DNA of 64,000 bases from Spirochaetales bacterium (lineage in GTDB: Bacteria > Spirochaetota > Spirochaetia > UBA9216): the NCBI GenBank assembly GCA_016342585.1, contig JAEINK010000004.1:62001-126000 (forward strand). The letters run 5' to 3'. The translations under genes were made by a program, and so were the position numbers. Of the stretch, positions 51,232 to 61,473 are shown one piece after another; position 1 is the stretch's first letter; every line of letters starts with the position of its first letter. The notes under the pieces are model-generated. The model was not told the DNA's origin. It did no database searches and was given only the letters and a program-made list of their open reading frames with translations.

Positions 51232-51894
51232 CTAATACATAGGGTAGTTATTACTATGTAATATGCCATAAAGAGCCTTTATTGGCAAGCCCACTACATT
51301 GGAGTAGGACCCCTTTATTGTGTCGGCGAGGCAGGCTCCCTTATTCTGGATCCTGTAGGCACCGGCAGCGTCTTCCCACTCGCCTGTATCAAGATACCAG
51401 CGGATATCGGAAGTGGATAATTTCGAGAATTTAACCCTGGTCTTAACCACTTTTGTTACGATTTTTCCATCGGGCAGGGCAAGGGCAAGGCCTGTTACCA
51501 CCGTCTGGGTTCGCCCGGAGAGGAGGGTAAGTATGGATTCAGCATCCTTCCTGTCCTTCGGTTTACCAAGTAACCGCGGGTAGATCAGGTGGAAACCCGG
51601 AAAGGATGTTGTCCCAGGCTTTTTACTGTGACTAATTGTTTTAATGGTAACAAAGGTGTCAGCCCCCAGGGCCCATACACCTGGATACACCCTAAGGAGG
51701 GATTCAACTTTCCCTTTAGCCAGTCTTTTCGCCTCCTCCTCAGGACTGTGAGCGACAAAAGTCTCGTCAATATCCTGGGGGAATGCCTTATAGTTCACTC
51801 CCATCTGATCCAGGAGGAGTTTACGTTGGGGGGAACCTGATGCCAGGTATAGCACTCCTTCAGCAGGGGTGGGTGGGGTTAAGTCTTTATTCAT
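51232..51894 (-). CDS. maf: Maf-family nucleotide pyrophosphatase
   Basis: Protein of 220 residues with the Maf signature YLASGSPQRKLLLDQMGV, the ALGADTFV segment and LTLLSGRTQTVVTGLAL. Maf proteins hydrolyse non-standard or canonical dTTP/UTP-type nucleotides. There is an insertion of about 20 residues near 90-110 relative to compact members. The ATG overlaps the preceding stop as ATGA. Confidence 0.9.
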   Translation of the reverse strand: MNKDLTPPTPAEGVLYLASGSPQRKLLLDQMGVNYKAFPQDIDETFVAHSPEEEAKRLAKGKVESLLRVYPGVWALGADTFVTIKTISHSKKPGTTSFPGFHLIYPRLLGKPKDRKDAESILTLLSGRTQTVVTGLALALPDGKIVTKVVKTRVKFSKLSTSDIRWYLDTGEWEDAAGAYRIQNKGACLADTIKGSYSNVVGLPIKALYGILHSNNYPMY

Positions 51895-52127
51895 AGAGAT
51901 TTAAAAAGGAGAACCGAACCGGTAATCCCCGCAATAGAACCTGGATTGAATCGAATGAAAAAGCTTATAACACCAAGGTCAAAACCTATGGGGTGTGTTG
52001 TCAGGCTGAATCCGGATCCGCTTAAGACGATGAGCCTTTCCAGGATATCCCAGGTGAGGGTTCCTATAATCAAACCCAGGAATATGAAAATAAGCAGGGG
52101 GTTCAGGTTCTTCTTTATGAGCTTCAT
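51891..52127 (-). CDS. Small membrane protein, DUF4321-like
   Basis: Protein of 78 residues with two hydrophobic helices (PLLIFIFLGLIIGTL and FNPGSIAGITGSVLLF) separated by a GFDLGVISFFIRFN stretch. That pattern fits the DUF4321 family, often found near maf. The function is unknown. It sits between xthA (its start directly follows the xthA stop) and maf (4-base overlap). Confidence 0.7.
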   Translation of the reverse strand: MKLIKKNLNPLLIFIFLGLIIGTLTWDILERLIVLSGSGFSLTTHPIGFDLGVISFFIRFNPGSIAGITGSVLLFKSL

Positions 52128-52898
52128 TTATTTAATTTCCAGTTTAACCGGGCAGTGATCCGAGCCCATCACCTGCTCCATGATGGTTGAGCTTTTGATT
52201 TGTTCAGAAAAATCTTTATTCACACAGAAATAGTCGAGTCTCCATCCGATATTTTTCTCCCGGGCATGAAAACGATAGGACCACCAGGTATACTGGTTCG
52301 GTTCCTGGCTAAATTGCCTGAAAGTATCCACCCAGCCTTTTTCAGTGAAAACATCCATCCACTCCCTCTCCTCCGGGAGGTATCCGGGGTTCTTTTCATT
52401 CCTTTTCGGGTTAGCAAGGTCGATTGGTTTATGGGCTATATTGTAGTCGCCTGTGATAATAACGTTTTTACCGGATTTTTCAAATTCCGAACACTTTTCA
52501 AGGACGGCATTACAGAATCTGAGTTTATAATCCAGCCTTTTGCCCTCCGGTTGACTGTTGGGGAAATACGCTCCAAGAAGGGTGAAGTCCGGAAATTCGA
52601 GGAAGAGGGCTCGTCCTTCATCATCAAATTCCGGTATATCTATGGGAAAAACGGAAATCGGCTGGCCGAAACTGTTTTTGACATACATGACAACACCGCT
52701 GTATCCCTTCTTCACGGCCTGAACCCAGTAGGAGGTGTATCCTTCCGGGTTGATAAATTTTTCAGTGAGTTGTTCTTTTTGAGCCTTTGTTTCCTGAAGG
52801 CATAAGATGTCAGGAGACTCCTCTTTTAGAAATTTATAGAGCCCCTTGGTTTCGGCAGCTCTAATTCCATTTACATTCCAGGATATTATTGTTTTCAT
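52128..52898 (-). CDS. xthA: Exodeoxyribonuclease III
   Basis: EEP-family nuclease of 256 residues with WNVNGIRA near the N-terminus, the metal-binding Glu in LQETKA, GDYNIAH, and the C-terminal GSDHCPV motif. It acts as AP endonuclease and 3' exonuclease in base excision repair. Start 52898 has no ribosome site and lies seven bases after a TATATT -10 box, so translation is probably leaderless. Confidence 0.94.
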   Translation of the reverse strand: MKTIISWNVNGIRAAETKGLYKFLKEESPDILCLQETKAQKEQLTEKFINPEGYTSYWVQAVKKGYSGVVMYVKNSFGQPISVFPIDIPEFDDEGRALFLEFPDFTLLGAYFPNSQPEGKRLDYKLRFCNAVLEKCSEFEKSGKNVIITGDYNIAHKPIDLANPKRNEKNPGYLPEEREWMDVFTEKGWVDTFRQFSQEPNQYTWWSYRFHAREKNIGWRLDYFCVNKDFSEQIKSSTIMEQVMGSDHCPVKLEIK

Positions 52899-52905
52899 GT
52901 TTTAA

Positions 52906-52934
52906 AATATACAAAAATCCCGGCGGGTCTACAA
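52906..52934 (-). promoter_or_regulatory. xthA promoter, predicted leaderless
   Basis: On the minus strand TTGTAG (52929-52934) and TATATT (52906-52911) are separated by 17 bases, and the ATG follows seven bases after the -10. The -35 is weak. Confidence 0.6.
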
Positions 52935-53018
52935 TCACCCTGGAGTGATTCGTAGCAATGGTTTCTTTTATTTCTTTAATAGTACAAGATGTTATTGTTT
53001 TGATAATCTTAATTATAC

Positions 53019-53059
53019 AAAAAGAGCTGATCAGGATTTATACCCTGTCAGCTCTTTTT
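53019..53059. terminator. Terminator after the large lipoprotein gene
   Basis: AAAAAGAGCTGA (53019-53030) pairs with TCAGCTCTTTTT (53048-53059), and an inner CAGG/CCTG pairing extends the stem. It has A and T runs on the two sides, so it can work in both directions. Confidence 0.9.
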
Positions 53060-53078
53060 AATATTCTAAACTTTAATC

Positions 53079-55133
53079 TTACTTATCGCCAACAAGTGCG
53101 GTAACTAAACCATAGCTGTCATAGTGATCCATGAACATCTCGGTAATCTGGCTTGATGAGAGGGAGAAGTTATCTGCAGTAGGAGCCTCTTCAACAAGTC
53201 CCTGATTGTAAGATTCAACTCCGGCATCAGAACATTTCAAACTGACAAGACTTTCCGCTGTAGACTGTTTTTTATTACTGCTGAAGGAAGAGGTAAACAG
53301 AGTTTCACCGCTGTGGACATTCACCAGTTCGATCGTGTAATTCATGGTCACATTAGCCGAGATGGATTCATATGTCCTTGAAAAAACAACATTATTTAGA
53401 ATTGATTCATAGGAGATCTCAGGATCTGCATGCCACTCTTCCCAAACCAGGGCTTCGGCATCCGCATCATTTAAGGAATCATCCTGATTCATTTTCAGGA
53501 TTTTCGCTGTTACCAACAGACCTTTGAGTGCCACGATTTCTGCCTTATTATCATTGTATGTGCCATCATTATTCCTGATGACATCCCTGGTCTCTTCTTC
53601 GACACGGCTTTCATTCTGTTTGTTGATGATTTCCGGGGTTCCGCTTGTTATTTTAATCACATAATCAAGCCCCAATTCTTTCGCTTCATTTATAGACGAG
53701 GAGGCACTTAAAGCAGCAATCGCACGCTGATAGCTGCTTTGAAGATCATACCAGGGGGTAATATCCTTAGTTGTACAGATCTCCCAGGCTTTTGTATTTG
53801 CTCTTTTTGTTCTGAAGGAGTAGGAAGACTCTGAATCGATAGCCCTTTCTTCCTCTGAATTGAACCAATAGTGGTTGGGATTCCTTGAAAAAGAGTCATG
53901 TAAAGAAGCCTGTATAGCATTATCGAGATCATTGGGAAGGTTTTCGTCGAGAAGGGCGACAACACGGATTTTGGATTCATCATTGAAAATCATCCATTTT
54001 CTCAGTAAATCTTCGAGGTCGAAACCATCTAAATTTCTGGCAGAAACAAGATTAACTATCCTCCAGAACTCATCGGAAGTCACCTGATCTTTTTCAGTGT
54101 TTTGAGTCGGAACCGCCCCATTAACTCTTTCATAGTAAAGAGCCGCTGCTTTACCGGCATATTCGTTCATCTGGGCACTGACCGCATTTTTATCATTGGT
54201 GAATTCATAAGCTGAATTGGCAATCCAGAAAGCATCCATATAGGCTTCAGCTGTATCGGCTTCGGCGATTTTATCCGCCTGATTAAAGACCAGATCATTG
54301 ATCTTCTCGCCGAAAGCCTTTTTTAGATCCCGAACCCTTTCGTTGTTCATTGTTGCTCTTTCAGCTTTAGTCAGTAAAAGAGTCAACCCGTCGAGAGCAT
54401 TATAATCCATCGTTGACATTTGGGCTTCCACTATATCCAGATAAGCTTCCACAATTTCATCATTTGTCTGTTCCTGAATCTCCTTATTGGCCTCATCATA
54501 TCGTTCCACATGGCTGTAATAGTCACTTGAGGCCAGGAAGGTCTCAACTAAATGAAAGCGCATATCTTCAGCAATATCATATTCGCCGCTTTCCAGTCGG
54601 CTCGTGATCTGACTTTTGGTCTTTTCAATTACAGCCAGTTGCTGCTGTACTATCTTATCACTGTAATCTCTCATAGGAATTTCCACTGTTTGTGTGATTT
54701 TAGGAATCGGAACAATCAGTTTATTGAAAAAGTTCAAGGCAAAACGATGGAAAACGCGTGGGTCTGTTCCATCATTAATCCCTTTATAGAAATTATCCAT
54801 ATCCATATACATGAAATAAAGTTCTTCCATGGCTTCCAATGAATCATTGGTTTCATAGGCAGCAATCGCTGCATCCGCAGCCTGGATAGCTTCATCATAA
54901 TTCTTTACTATAAAGCCATTAGGTTTTTTGTATAAATCGCTTTCACCTACAGCTTTCCCTATCTTGTTCAAAACCGTAATATACTGGGGTTCTGTCTCTT
55001 CAACAGCATTTTTTGCGCTATTATAATACATGCTACCATTGGTGATCATACCAGCTGCCATGGATACACAACCGGTTAAGCTGGTGAGATAGACTCCTGT
55101 GATAAAGAGTAGAATAATTTTTATTTTTTTCAT
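53079..55133 (-). CDS. Large putative lipoprotein of unknown function
   Basis: Protein of 684 residues with a signal peptide ending in the lipobox LTGC (Cys22). The mature part is largely helical and acidic, with repeated short helices around residues 90-330 that may be TPR-like. The later part holds strand-rich segments (VTMNYTIELVNVHSGETLFTS) seen in some envelope proteins. It is not recognised. Start 55133 has AGGAG and a TATACT -10 box about 20 bases upstream, so it is probably transcribed apart from the export operon. Confidence 0.7.
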   Translation of the reverse strand: MKKIKIILLFITGVYLTSLTGCVSMAAGMITNGSMYYNSAKNAVEETEPQYITVLNKIGKAVGESDLYKKPNGFIVKNYDEAIQAADAAIAAYETNDSLEAMEELYFMYMDMDNFYKGINDGTDPRVFHRFALNFFNKLIVPIPKITQTVEIPMRDYSDKIVQQQLAVIEKTKSQITSRLESGEYDIAEDMRFHLVETFLASSDYYSHVERYDEANKEIQEQTNDEIVEAYLDIVEAQMSTMDYNALDGLTLLLTKAERATMNNERVRDLKKAFGEKINDLVFNQADKIAEADTAEAYMDAFWIANSAYEFTNDKNAVSAQMNEYAGKAAALYYERVNGAVPTQNTEKDQVTSDEFWRIVNLVSARNLDGFDLEDLLRKWMIFNDESKIRVVALLDENLPNDLDNAIQASLHDSFSRNPNHYWFNSEEERAIDSESSYSFRTKRANTKAWEICTTKDITPWYDLQSSYQRAIAALSASSSINEAKELGLDYVIKITSGTPEIINKQNESRVEEETRDVIRNNDGTYNDNKAEIVALKGLLVTAKILKMNQDDSLNDADAEALVWEEWHADPEISYESILNNVVFSRTYESISANVTMNYTIELVNVHSGETLFTSSFSSNKKQSTAESLVSLKCSDAGVESYNQGLVEEAPTADNFSLSSSQITEMFMDHYDSYGLVTALVGDK

Positions 55134-55349
55134 CAATAACTCCTTTAGTATAGACGTTCATTTTTGAAACTTCAGGTCGTCTGAATAAAAGTTTCCAGCC
55201 TAGTCTAAAGAGCTATTCTTAAAATAATCTTAAAAAATTGGATGCTTTTTCGTAATATGAGTTTTTTCGTACAGAAAAGAATAATATTTACACATTTTCG
55301 TTCTAAAAGCGTTTTCCTGTTTTAAACTGTATTTATTTGGAATATTGGA

Positions 55350-56576
55350 CTATTCATACCTCAGCGCTTCGTGGGGGATGAGTTTACTGGCCCTTATGGC
55401 AGGATAAAAACCCGAGAGGAGGCCGGTAATCAGGGAGAGCAGGATTGAAAAGGCTGCCACCTGCGGATTGATCACCGCCGGCCATTTTGCGAAATGACCA
55501 ATGAGGTTGGCAGCAAGAGCTGCCAGGCCAAGGCCTGCAAGACCACCGCCGCCGCATAGAATGAGCGTTTCTATCAGGAACTGCATCTGTATATGCCAGT
55601 TCTTGGCCCCGATAGCCTTTCGGATCCCGATTTCTCTGGTTCTCTCTTTTACCGAAACGAGCATTATATTCATGATGCCTATGGCGGCCACCAGGAGGGC
55701 AATGCCCGCCAGAACAGCTACCCCTATGGTTACCGTGCCGACAACCGTATTGATCATATCCAGCTGCTCTTTCATGCCTATAATCATGAATTTATCGACC
55801 CTGTCATCCCACTTTCCATGGTTTTTCGCAAGAATTTTCAGGATATCCTGCTTGGCTGCAGGGATATCATCCATGGAATTGGCTTTACACATTAGCTGGT
55901 AGTAGTTACCATCTCCTCCAAAAAGTCTTTTAAAGATCGAGATGGGGACCACAATAGCATTATTATACTCATCATCCGGATTGGAGAGACTGATTGTCTC
56001 AGACTTCTCCATATTGGCAAGAACTCCGATGATTTTGATAGGAACGCCGAAGGCTGTAATATATTTCCCTACAGCCGATTCTCCCGGGAAGAACTCCTCC
56101 TGAATGAGGTTCCCTACAACGGCAACCTTCGCCCGGGCATCAACTTCCGAGTCGGTAATGATTCGTCCTGCCTGAAGTTCATACTCAACATAGTCGATGT
56201 AGTTACTGTTTGTACCTGTTACGGAGAGTTGCTTTTCGATGCTCCCCGCCTTTATGAGGGTTCTGCGGGAATCCATGGGAGCAATGGCATTTATATGGGT
56301 GCCGTACTCTTCCAGATCATCGAGATCTTTCTGGGTCATCTGCTCAATTTCGAAAGCCGTGTTCAGACTGCGATCCTGCCAGTTCGGAATAATAATGAGG
56401 CTGGTGGGGGAGAGACCTTCAAACTCCTTGAGGATGATCTGTTTTCCCCCTTCACCCGCTGCGATTACAGTAATAACAGAAGCTATTCCAATGACTATAC
56501 CCATAAGGGTGAGTATGGTTCTTGATTTATTGGATATGATAGCTGTTATTGCTTCGGCTAAAAGTGTTTTAAACAT
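55350..56576 (-). CDS. MacB-type ABC transporter permease (second copy)
   Basis: Protein of 408 residues with the MacB/FtsX layout: one N-terminal helix (TLMGIVIGIASVITVIA), a periplasmic MacB_PCD domain (about 45-250) and three C-terminal helices with the ERTREIGIRKAIGA motif near 310-325. It has no nucleotide-binding domain, so it must use the separate ATPase encoded two genes upstream. It follows the first permease by nine bases. Confidence 0.9.
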   Translation of the reverse strand: MFKTLLAEAITAIISNKSRTILTLMGIVIGIASVITVIAAGEGGKQIILKEFEGLSPTSLIIIPNWQDRSLNTAFEIEQMTQKDLDDLEEYGTHINAIAPMDSRRTLIKAGSIEKQLSVTGTNSNYIDYVEYELQAGRIITDSEVDARAKVAVVGNLIQEEFFPGESAVGKYITAFGVPIKIIGVLANMEKSETISLSNPDDEYNNAIVVPISIFKRLFGGDGNYYQLMCKANSMDDIPAAKQDILKILAKNHGKWDDRVDKFMIIGMKEQLDMINTVVGTVTIGVAVLAGIALLVAAIGIMNIMLVSVKERTREIGIRKAIGAKNWHIQMQFLIETLILCGGGGLAGLGLAALAANLIGHFAKWPAVINPQVAAFSILLSLITGLLSGFYPAIRASKLIPHEALRYE

Positions 56577-56585
56577 ATGTTCTTC

Positions 56586-57878
56586 CTATATATCCGATCT
56601 TAACGCATCGATGGGCATGAGTTTCGACGCCTGGTAAGCAGGATAGATCCCAAATATCAGACCGATTATTGTGGAGATGGAAAGGGCCCCCAGAATTATT
56701 GTGGCCGATATCATGAATTTCCAGTCCAGGATTGAACAGGCTATCGCCGCAAGACCCGATCCAAAAAGGATTCCTGTTCCTCCACCAAGAAGGCAGAGGG
56801 TGATCGCTTCTATGACAAATTGCGAGAGTATATCCCGGGCCCTTGCTCCTACGGCCATCCTCACCCCAATTTCCCGGGTACGTTCGGTGACTGCCACAAG
56901 CATTATGTTCATGATTCCTAAACCACCGACAACAATGGATATGACGGCTATGACAAGAATTAAAATTGATACAATATTTAATACTTTATCTACCATACCA
57001 ATATAGGAATCCATCCTCTCAACCCGGAATCGGTCTTCCTCCCGGATCTTTCCATATTTACCATCCAGATAGTGGAGAATCCTCTCCTCAGCCAGGTCTA
57101 CGTTTTCCGGGGTATCGAATTTCATGAGATAGACCCAGTATTTTATATCCGGGCCGCCCCATATCCTTGAGGCAAGGAGGTTTTGGGGAATGAATACAGT
57201 ATTGTTATCCGAACCATCGCTTAAGAAACCCTGACCCATTCTCTCGGTTACCCCGATAACCGTGAAGTTTCTATCTCCCACTCTGATAATCTTCCCAAGG
57301 CTGGAATCCGATCCTTTCTCTGAGGTTGGTACTGAACCTGAACCTGAATCTGAATCTGAACCGGAACTCATGGTGGATGTCACCTCATCACTGAAGAGGG
57401 TGGATTCGATATCCGGCCGGATAATGCAGACATTCCTCCGATGGGTAATATCATCCTCCATAAAATTTCGCCCTTTTTCGATTTTTACGGCAAAAAGTTC
57501 GAAATGGGCGGGATCTACTCCCATTATAGTGGTGTAGGTGGAGTTCCCCTTGTATGAAACCGAACTTGTATTATCGAAAATTGTCCCGCTGCCTACAATT
57601 CCCGGCAGGGCGGAGTTAAAATAGGCCAGATCCCTTTTCGTCAGCAGGGTCCTTTGTTCTCCGGAGGCATAGGCATGCCAGTCGGGTTGAACCCAGAGCA
57701 GGGTGGAGCCGTATTGTCCCATCTCCGAGTTGATCGAATCTCTGAAGGCCAGGCCGACTATTGAGATGGCGATGAGACAGCCTACACCAAAATTAATTCC
57801 CAGCATGGTAAGGAAACTTCTAATCTTGTTTCCACTGATGACATCAAATGACTGTCTGATTCCCTCTGTTATATTCAT
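56586..57878 (-). CDS. MacB-type ABC transporter permease (first copy)
   Basis: Protein of 430 residues with the same layout as its neighbour: an N-terminal helix, a periplasmic domain, and FtsX helices with ERTREIGVRMAVGA. The periplasmic domain contains a Ser/Asp/Gly-rich insert (about residues 170-190) encoded by a 6-bp repeat. The two different permeases probably form a heterodimer with the shared ATPase. It lies four bases after the ATPase gene. Confidence 0.9.
   Translation of the reverse strand: MNITEGIRQSFDVISGNKIRSFLTMLGINFGVGCLIAISIVGLAFRDSINSEMGQYGSTLLWVQPDWHAYASGEQRTLLTKRDLAYFNSALPGIVGSGTIFDNTSSVSYKGNSTYTTIMGVDPAHFELFAVKIEKGRNFMEDDITHRRNVCIIRPDIESTLFSDEVTSTMSSGSDSDSGSGSVPTSEKGSDSSLGKIIRVGDRNFTVIGVTERMGQGFLSDGSDNNTVFIPQNLLASRIWGGPDIKYWVYLMKFDTPENVDLAEERILHYLDGKYGKIREEDRFRVERMDSYIGMVDKVLNIVSILILVIAVISIVVGGLGIMNIMLVAVTERTREIGVRMAVGARARDILSQFVIEAITLCLLGGGTGILFGSGLAAIACSILDWKFMISATIILGALSISTIIGLIFGIYPAYQASKLMPIDALRSDI
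57332..57367. repeat. 6-bp imperfect tandem repeat inside the permease gene
   Basis: Six units of the CTGAAC/CTGAAT/CGGAAC type on the plus strand. On the coding strand they encode alternating Ser-Asp, Ser-Gly dipeptides. Length change would stay in frame. Confidence 0.85.
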
Positions 57879-57882
57879 TTAA

Positions 57883-58644
57883 TTACTCGTGTTTGACAAT
57901 AGCGTCTTTAAGACCGTCTTCTTCAAGGTTGGCCGCCAGGCGATACTCTTCCGCGGCATCTTTTGGATTTTCTATCTGCTCATCGCCGACAATCTTACCA
58001 TCCTTCAGGTGAATGATCCTTTCGGCGTGGAGGGCGACATCCATTTCATGGGTAACCATAACTATGGTTGCTCCCTCCTGATGAAGCTTCTGAAAAAGAG
58101 CCATTATATTCAATCCTGTTCGGGAATCCAGGTTTCCCGTAGGTTCATCGGCGAAGATGATGGAGGGATCGTTCACCAGGGCCCGGGCGATGGCAACCCT
58201 CTGCCTCTGTCCTCCCGAAAGTTCATTGGGTTTATGTTTAGCCCTGTCGGTAAGCTCCACCTTTTCAAGGGCCTCTGCTCCCTTCCTTTTTCTCTCTTTT
58301 TCGGAATCTCCCGAATAGAGAAGGGGGAGTTCCACATTCCTTACGGAGGTCATCCTGGGTAAGAGGTTGAAGGTCTGAAATACGAATCCGATCTTCTTGT
58401 TTCGGATATCGGCAAGTTGTCTGTCGTTTAGATCCGATACATCCTTTTCATCCAGGTGATATGTTCCGTCGGTTGGACGGTCGAGGCAGCCTATTACATT
58501 CATGAGGGTCGATTTTCCCGATCCGGAGGCCCCCATGATGCATATAAACTCATGCTCTTTTATAGTCAAATCGATACCGTCCAGGGCTTTTACTTCAATT
58601 TCACCCATGGTATAGACCTTGGTTATACCTTTAAGTTCTATCAT
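57883..58644 (-). CDS. ABC transporter ATP-binding protein, MacB/LolD type
   Basis: ATPase of 253 residues with Walker [10 protein letters not shown] near 36-44, signature [17 protein letters not shown], Walker [13 protein letters not shown] and switch histidine in VMVTHE. It energises the two MacB-type permeases. A C-terminal extension of about 20 residues follows the core. It starts nine bases after the adaptor gene. Confidence 0.94.
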   Translation of the reverse strand: MIELKGITKVYTMGEIEVKALDGIDLTIKEHEFICIMGASGSGKSTLMNVIGCLDRPTDGTYHLDEKDVSDLNDRQLADIRNKKIGFVFQTFNLLPRMTSVRNVELPLLYSGDSEKERKRKGAEALEKVELTDRAKHKPNELSGGQRQRVAIARALVNDPSIIFADEPTGNLDSRTGLNIMALFQKLHQEGATIVMVTHEMDVALHAERIIHLKDGKIVGDEQIENPKDAAEEYRLAANLEEDGLKDAIVKHE

Positions 58645-58652
58645 TTTGCCGT

Positions 58653-59987
58653 TTAGTCCTTATCTTCCTCATTATCCTGATCATCAGAGACACTCTCTTC
58701 CTCCAGTTCGACTTCCATACCATCTGAAAGGCCTGGAACCTTGGATGCAACAATCTTCATCTCGGGATTTAACCCGCTTATAACTTCGACTGTTTCGATC
58801 CCTAAAATTCCGGTTTCGATAATTTGCTTCTTCAGCAGGAAGATCCCGTTCTCCTCTGTTTCTTCAAGAACCCAGACATACTTCTCACCATCTTCTATTG
58901 AATAGGCCTCCACGGGGATAGAAGGGACCCCGTTTTTCTCTTCAACCAGTATGAAGATAGAACAGCTTGCCCCGATAACAGCAAGATTTTCCTCATCACC
59001 GGTGATGGAAACCTTGATTTCACAGACTCTTGAATCTCCTATCTTGCGAATAATCGGACTCATACGTTTAACCCTTCCCTCAAGCTCCCGGCCAATAAAG
59101 GAGTCTGATTCGATCCTTGTCTCCTGGGAGAGGTCAATGAAAGAGAGATCAACCTCATCAATGTAGGAGAGGACTTCCAGATCATCCGTATTATGGATGG
59201 TGGCTATCAGGGCCCCGGCGGAGAGTACTCCCCCGTCCTCGACAGTGAGGGTGGTGACTACCCCCGGGATAGCGGCCCTGAAGGTATAGTTCTCCAGGGT
59301 GGAGGCGAAGGTTCGAACCGAAAGGCGGGCCTGCTTAACCTCTGTAGACCCTTCGATAATCTCTTCATCGGTGGATTGGGCGTTTCTTTCGTTATCGGAA
59401 GTGCTCACCTCGGTCCGGGGATCCTCCAGCTCACGCCCCTCCCTGAAATTGACCCTTTGACGGGCCGCTGTAAGGGACTGCTCGGCAATCCTGTAGGCAT
59501 CACGACGGAGTCGTAATTCTTCATTACTGGCCGATCCTATCTTATGGAGTTCCTCTGTGCGGAGGTAATCCCTTTCGGCTTGTTCAAAACCGGTAAGAGC
59601 CTGGGTGTAGGCTGTCCTCAATGTGAAAAGCTCCTCCCGTATCTGTCGCCTTGTTGCCTCAAGGGTGGCGAGGGAGTTCTGATACTGAAGGGTCATATCT
59701 TCATGTTCCACTTCGAGGAGGATATCCCCCTTTTTTACCACATCACCGGCTTCAATATGGACTTTATTTATCTTTCCCGTAACGAGAGAGACTATCTGTA
59801 CCGACTCTCCGGATATGATTTCGCCATTAGCTGATACTTCTCTCTTAAAATCCTCTAAAGTAACCTCTACCGGGGAAACCTTTATCAGTTTTGTCTTGTT
59901 TTTGCCTATGATGCCGATTGTTACAAAAGCGGCTATCAAAATAATTACAGCTATAATAATCAGTCTCTTTTTCATTACTCTTTTCAA
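58653..59987 (-). CDS. MacA/HlyD-type periplasmic adaptor
   Basis: Protein of 444 residues with an N-terminal membrane anchor ([18 protein letters not shown]), a biotinyl-lipoyl-like half ([23 protein letters not shown]), a long coiled-coil hairpin (about 100-180) and the returning barrel and beta domains. It ends in a strongly acidic tail. It should bridge the inner-membrane permeases and the TolC-like channel. It overlaps the TolC gene by four bases. Confidence 0.92.
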   Translation of the reverse strand: MKRVMKKRLIIIAVIILIAAFVTIGIIGKNKTKLIKVSPVEVTLEDFKREVSANGEIISGESVQIVSLVTGKINKVHIEAGDVVKKGDILLEVEHEDMTLQYQNSLATLEATRRQIREELFTLRTAYTQALTGFEQAERDYLRTEELHKIGSASNEELRLRRDAYRIAEQSLTAARQRVNFREGRELEDPRTEVSTSDNERNAQSTDEEIIEGSTEVKQARLSVRTFASTLENYTFRAAIPGVVTTLTVEDGGVLSAGALIATIHNTDDLEVLSYIDEVDLSFIDLSQETRIESDSFIGRELEGRVKRMSPIIRKIGDSRVCEIKVSITGDEENLAVIGASCSIFILVEEKNGVPSIPVEAYSIEDGEKYVWVLEETEENGIFLLKKQIIETGILGIETVEVISGLNPEMKIVASKVPGLSDGMEVELEEESVSDDQDNEEDKD

Positions 59988-61456
59988 TCCTTCCGCAGTA
60001 TTTCTGCTTTACTTAAATCCTCTCCCTGATAGGCAAGGAGCTGGAGGTAATACAAGTTTGTATTGATTCTATTCTGCTGGACACCCAGGAGCACATTCTC
60101 CAGGGCGAGCTGCAGTTCGGATAGATCCTTCTTTGTTATCTGACCCAATTCGAAATCGAGAACACCCCTATCGTATTCATATCTGGCCGCCTCCTCCTGG
60201 AGAAGGTAAAGCTCTTCCAGCTGTTTTGATCTTTGAATTGACCCAACTAAATTAATAGTCTGATTTTCAAGCTGCAGCATCCGGGCCGATAGGGTGGCAT
60301 CCAGTCCCGAAAGATCTGCCCTCATTTTTTCCAGATTATTCCGGTAGCTTCCTCCATCATAGAGGGAGGCACTCAAACTCAAGGTGATGGAAAAGAGTGA
60401 GGATGAATCTTCATTATCTCCCAGGCCGCTGCTCTTATTCCAGCTCCCCCCTAGATTAAGGGTGGGGGCGTGATTCTTTTCAGTCGATACAATGGCCGAA
60501 TTCTGGAGTTCGATAGCATTCTGCAGCTGTCTCGTTTCAGGGCTCTCACTCCGGACTTTCATGAGGACCTCTTGAAGATCTATCTCCGGTTCCTTAAGGC
60601 TGTGGATCTCCGGGGAGATTTGAGGATCGGATGAGAGACCATAGGTCGCTGTAAACAAGCCTTTTCTCGCCTCAAGAATCTGTTCCGCCTCCAGGAGATC
60701 TGTTTCCGACTGAAGCAGGAGGGATTGAGCCTGGTAGAGGACTGATTTTGTCCAGAGTCCCATTTCATACTCGGTTTCAACCCTTTTATAGCTTTCTCGA
60801 TCTTTTTCAAGCCTTGTTTTTATAAGCTCAAGGGAGTAGATCGACTGCTTTAACCCATAAAAGTCGGTTATTGCACCTATAACCAGCTGATTCCCCGTAT
60901 CGAGAACCGATGCCTGGCTGTTCTCAAGGTTTTTCTCAATCGCCGTTTTTGCCGCCTGATAGGCTTTTCCAAAGTAGAGGGGCTGATTAATCCCGGCGGT
61001 TATGGTTGTACCATTTGACCATGAGGGATCGGAGGAGCCGGTACCGCCCCCTAGGGATGGGGGTAGCTGATAATCATTTATCCGCGCCATCTCAACTGAA
61101 TTTCCAACCGAAGCGGTAAAAATTCCAGCTGTGGGTAGGAGCTGAGTCACACTGATTTCCGGGCCTATACTCAGGCCATCCCCCGCCTGACTCAGCATGG
61201 TCGCTGAATCGGGTGTTTCGCTGGAAGATCCCGAATATGTTACAGGCAGTGAACCCGATATGGAGGGGTAGAGGGAGGAGAGAGACGCTCTGTACTGACT
61301 GGCGGCAGCCCTGGCCGAGGATTGATTACCCTGCCAGACGGGACTCTCCTTTTCCAGTGCGTCGATAAGGGTAGAAATCGTAAACTCATCGGCTGACAGG
61401 ATGGGTATACTTATTCCTATAATTAGTATTGTGAGTAGTATTTTTCTGACTTTCAT
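59984..61456 (-). CDS. TolC-family outer-membrane channel
   Basis: Protein of 490 residues with a signal peptide (ILLTILIIGISIPILSAD) and two outer-membrane efflux (OEP) repeats that contain long helices and the SAS/SLYPSISGSLP-type strands. It is the exit duct of the export system. Start 61456 has AAGG upstream. The longer frame from 61516 would overlap the end of the YIP1 gene and lacks the signal peptide at its start. Confidence 0.9.
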   Translation of the reverse strand: MKVRKILLTILIIGISIPILSADEFTISTLIDALEKESPVWQGNQSSARAAASQYRASLSSLYPSISGSLPVTYSGSSSETPDSATMLSQAGDGLSIGPEISVTQLLPTAGIFTASVGNSVEMARINDYQLPPSLGGGTGSSDPSWSNGTTITAGINQPLYFGKAYQAAKTAIEKNLENSQASVLDTGNQLVIGAITDFYGLKQSIYSLELIKTRLEKDRESYKRVETEYEMGLWTKSVLYQAQSLLLQSETDLLEAEQILEARKGLFTATYGLSSDPQISPEIHSLKEPEIDLQEVLMKVRSESPETRQLQNAIELQNSAIVSTEKNHAPTLNLGGSWNKSSGLGDNEDSSSLFSITLSLSASLYDGGSYRNNLEKMRADLSGLDATLSARMLQLENQTINLVGSIQRSKQLEELYLLQEEAARYEYDRGVLDFELGQITKKDLSELQLALENVLLGVQQNRINTNLYYLQLLAYQGEDLSKAEILRKD

Positions 61457-61473
61457 AGTTACCTTTTTATTCT

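Noticed and set aside
57332..57367. Phase-variable on/off repeat in the permease
   Set aside because: The unit is six bases, so changes would not shift the frame. Only length variation is possible.
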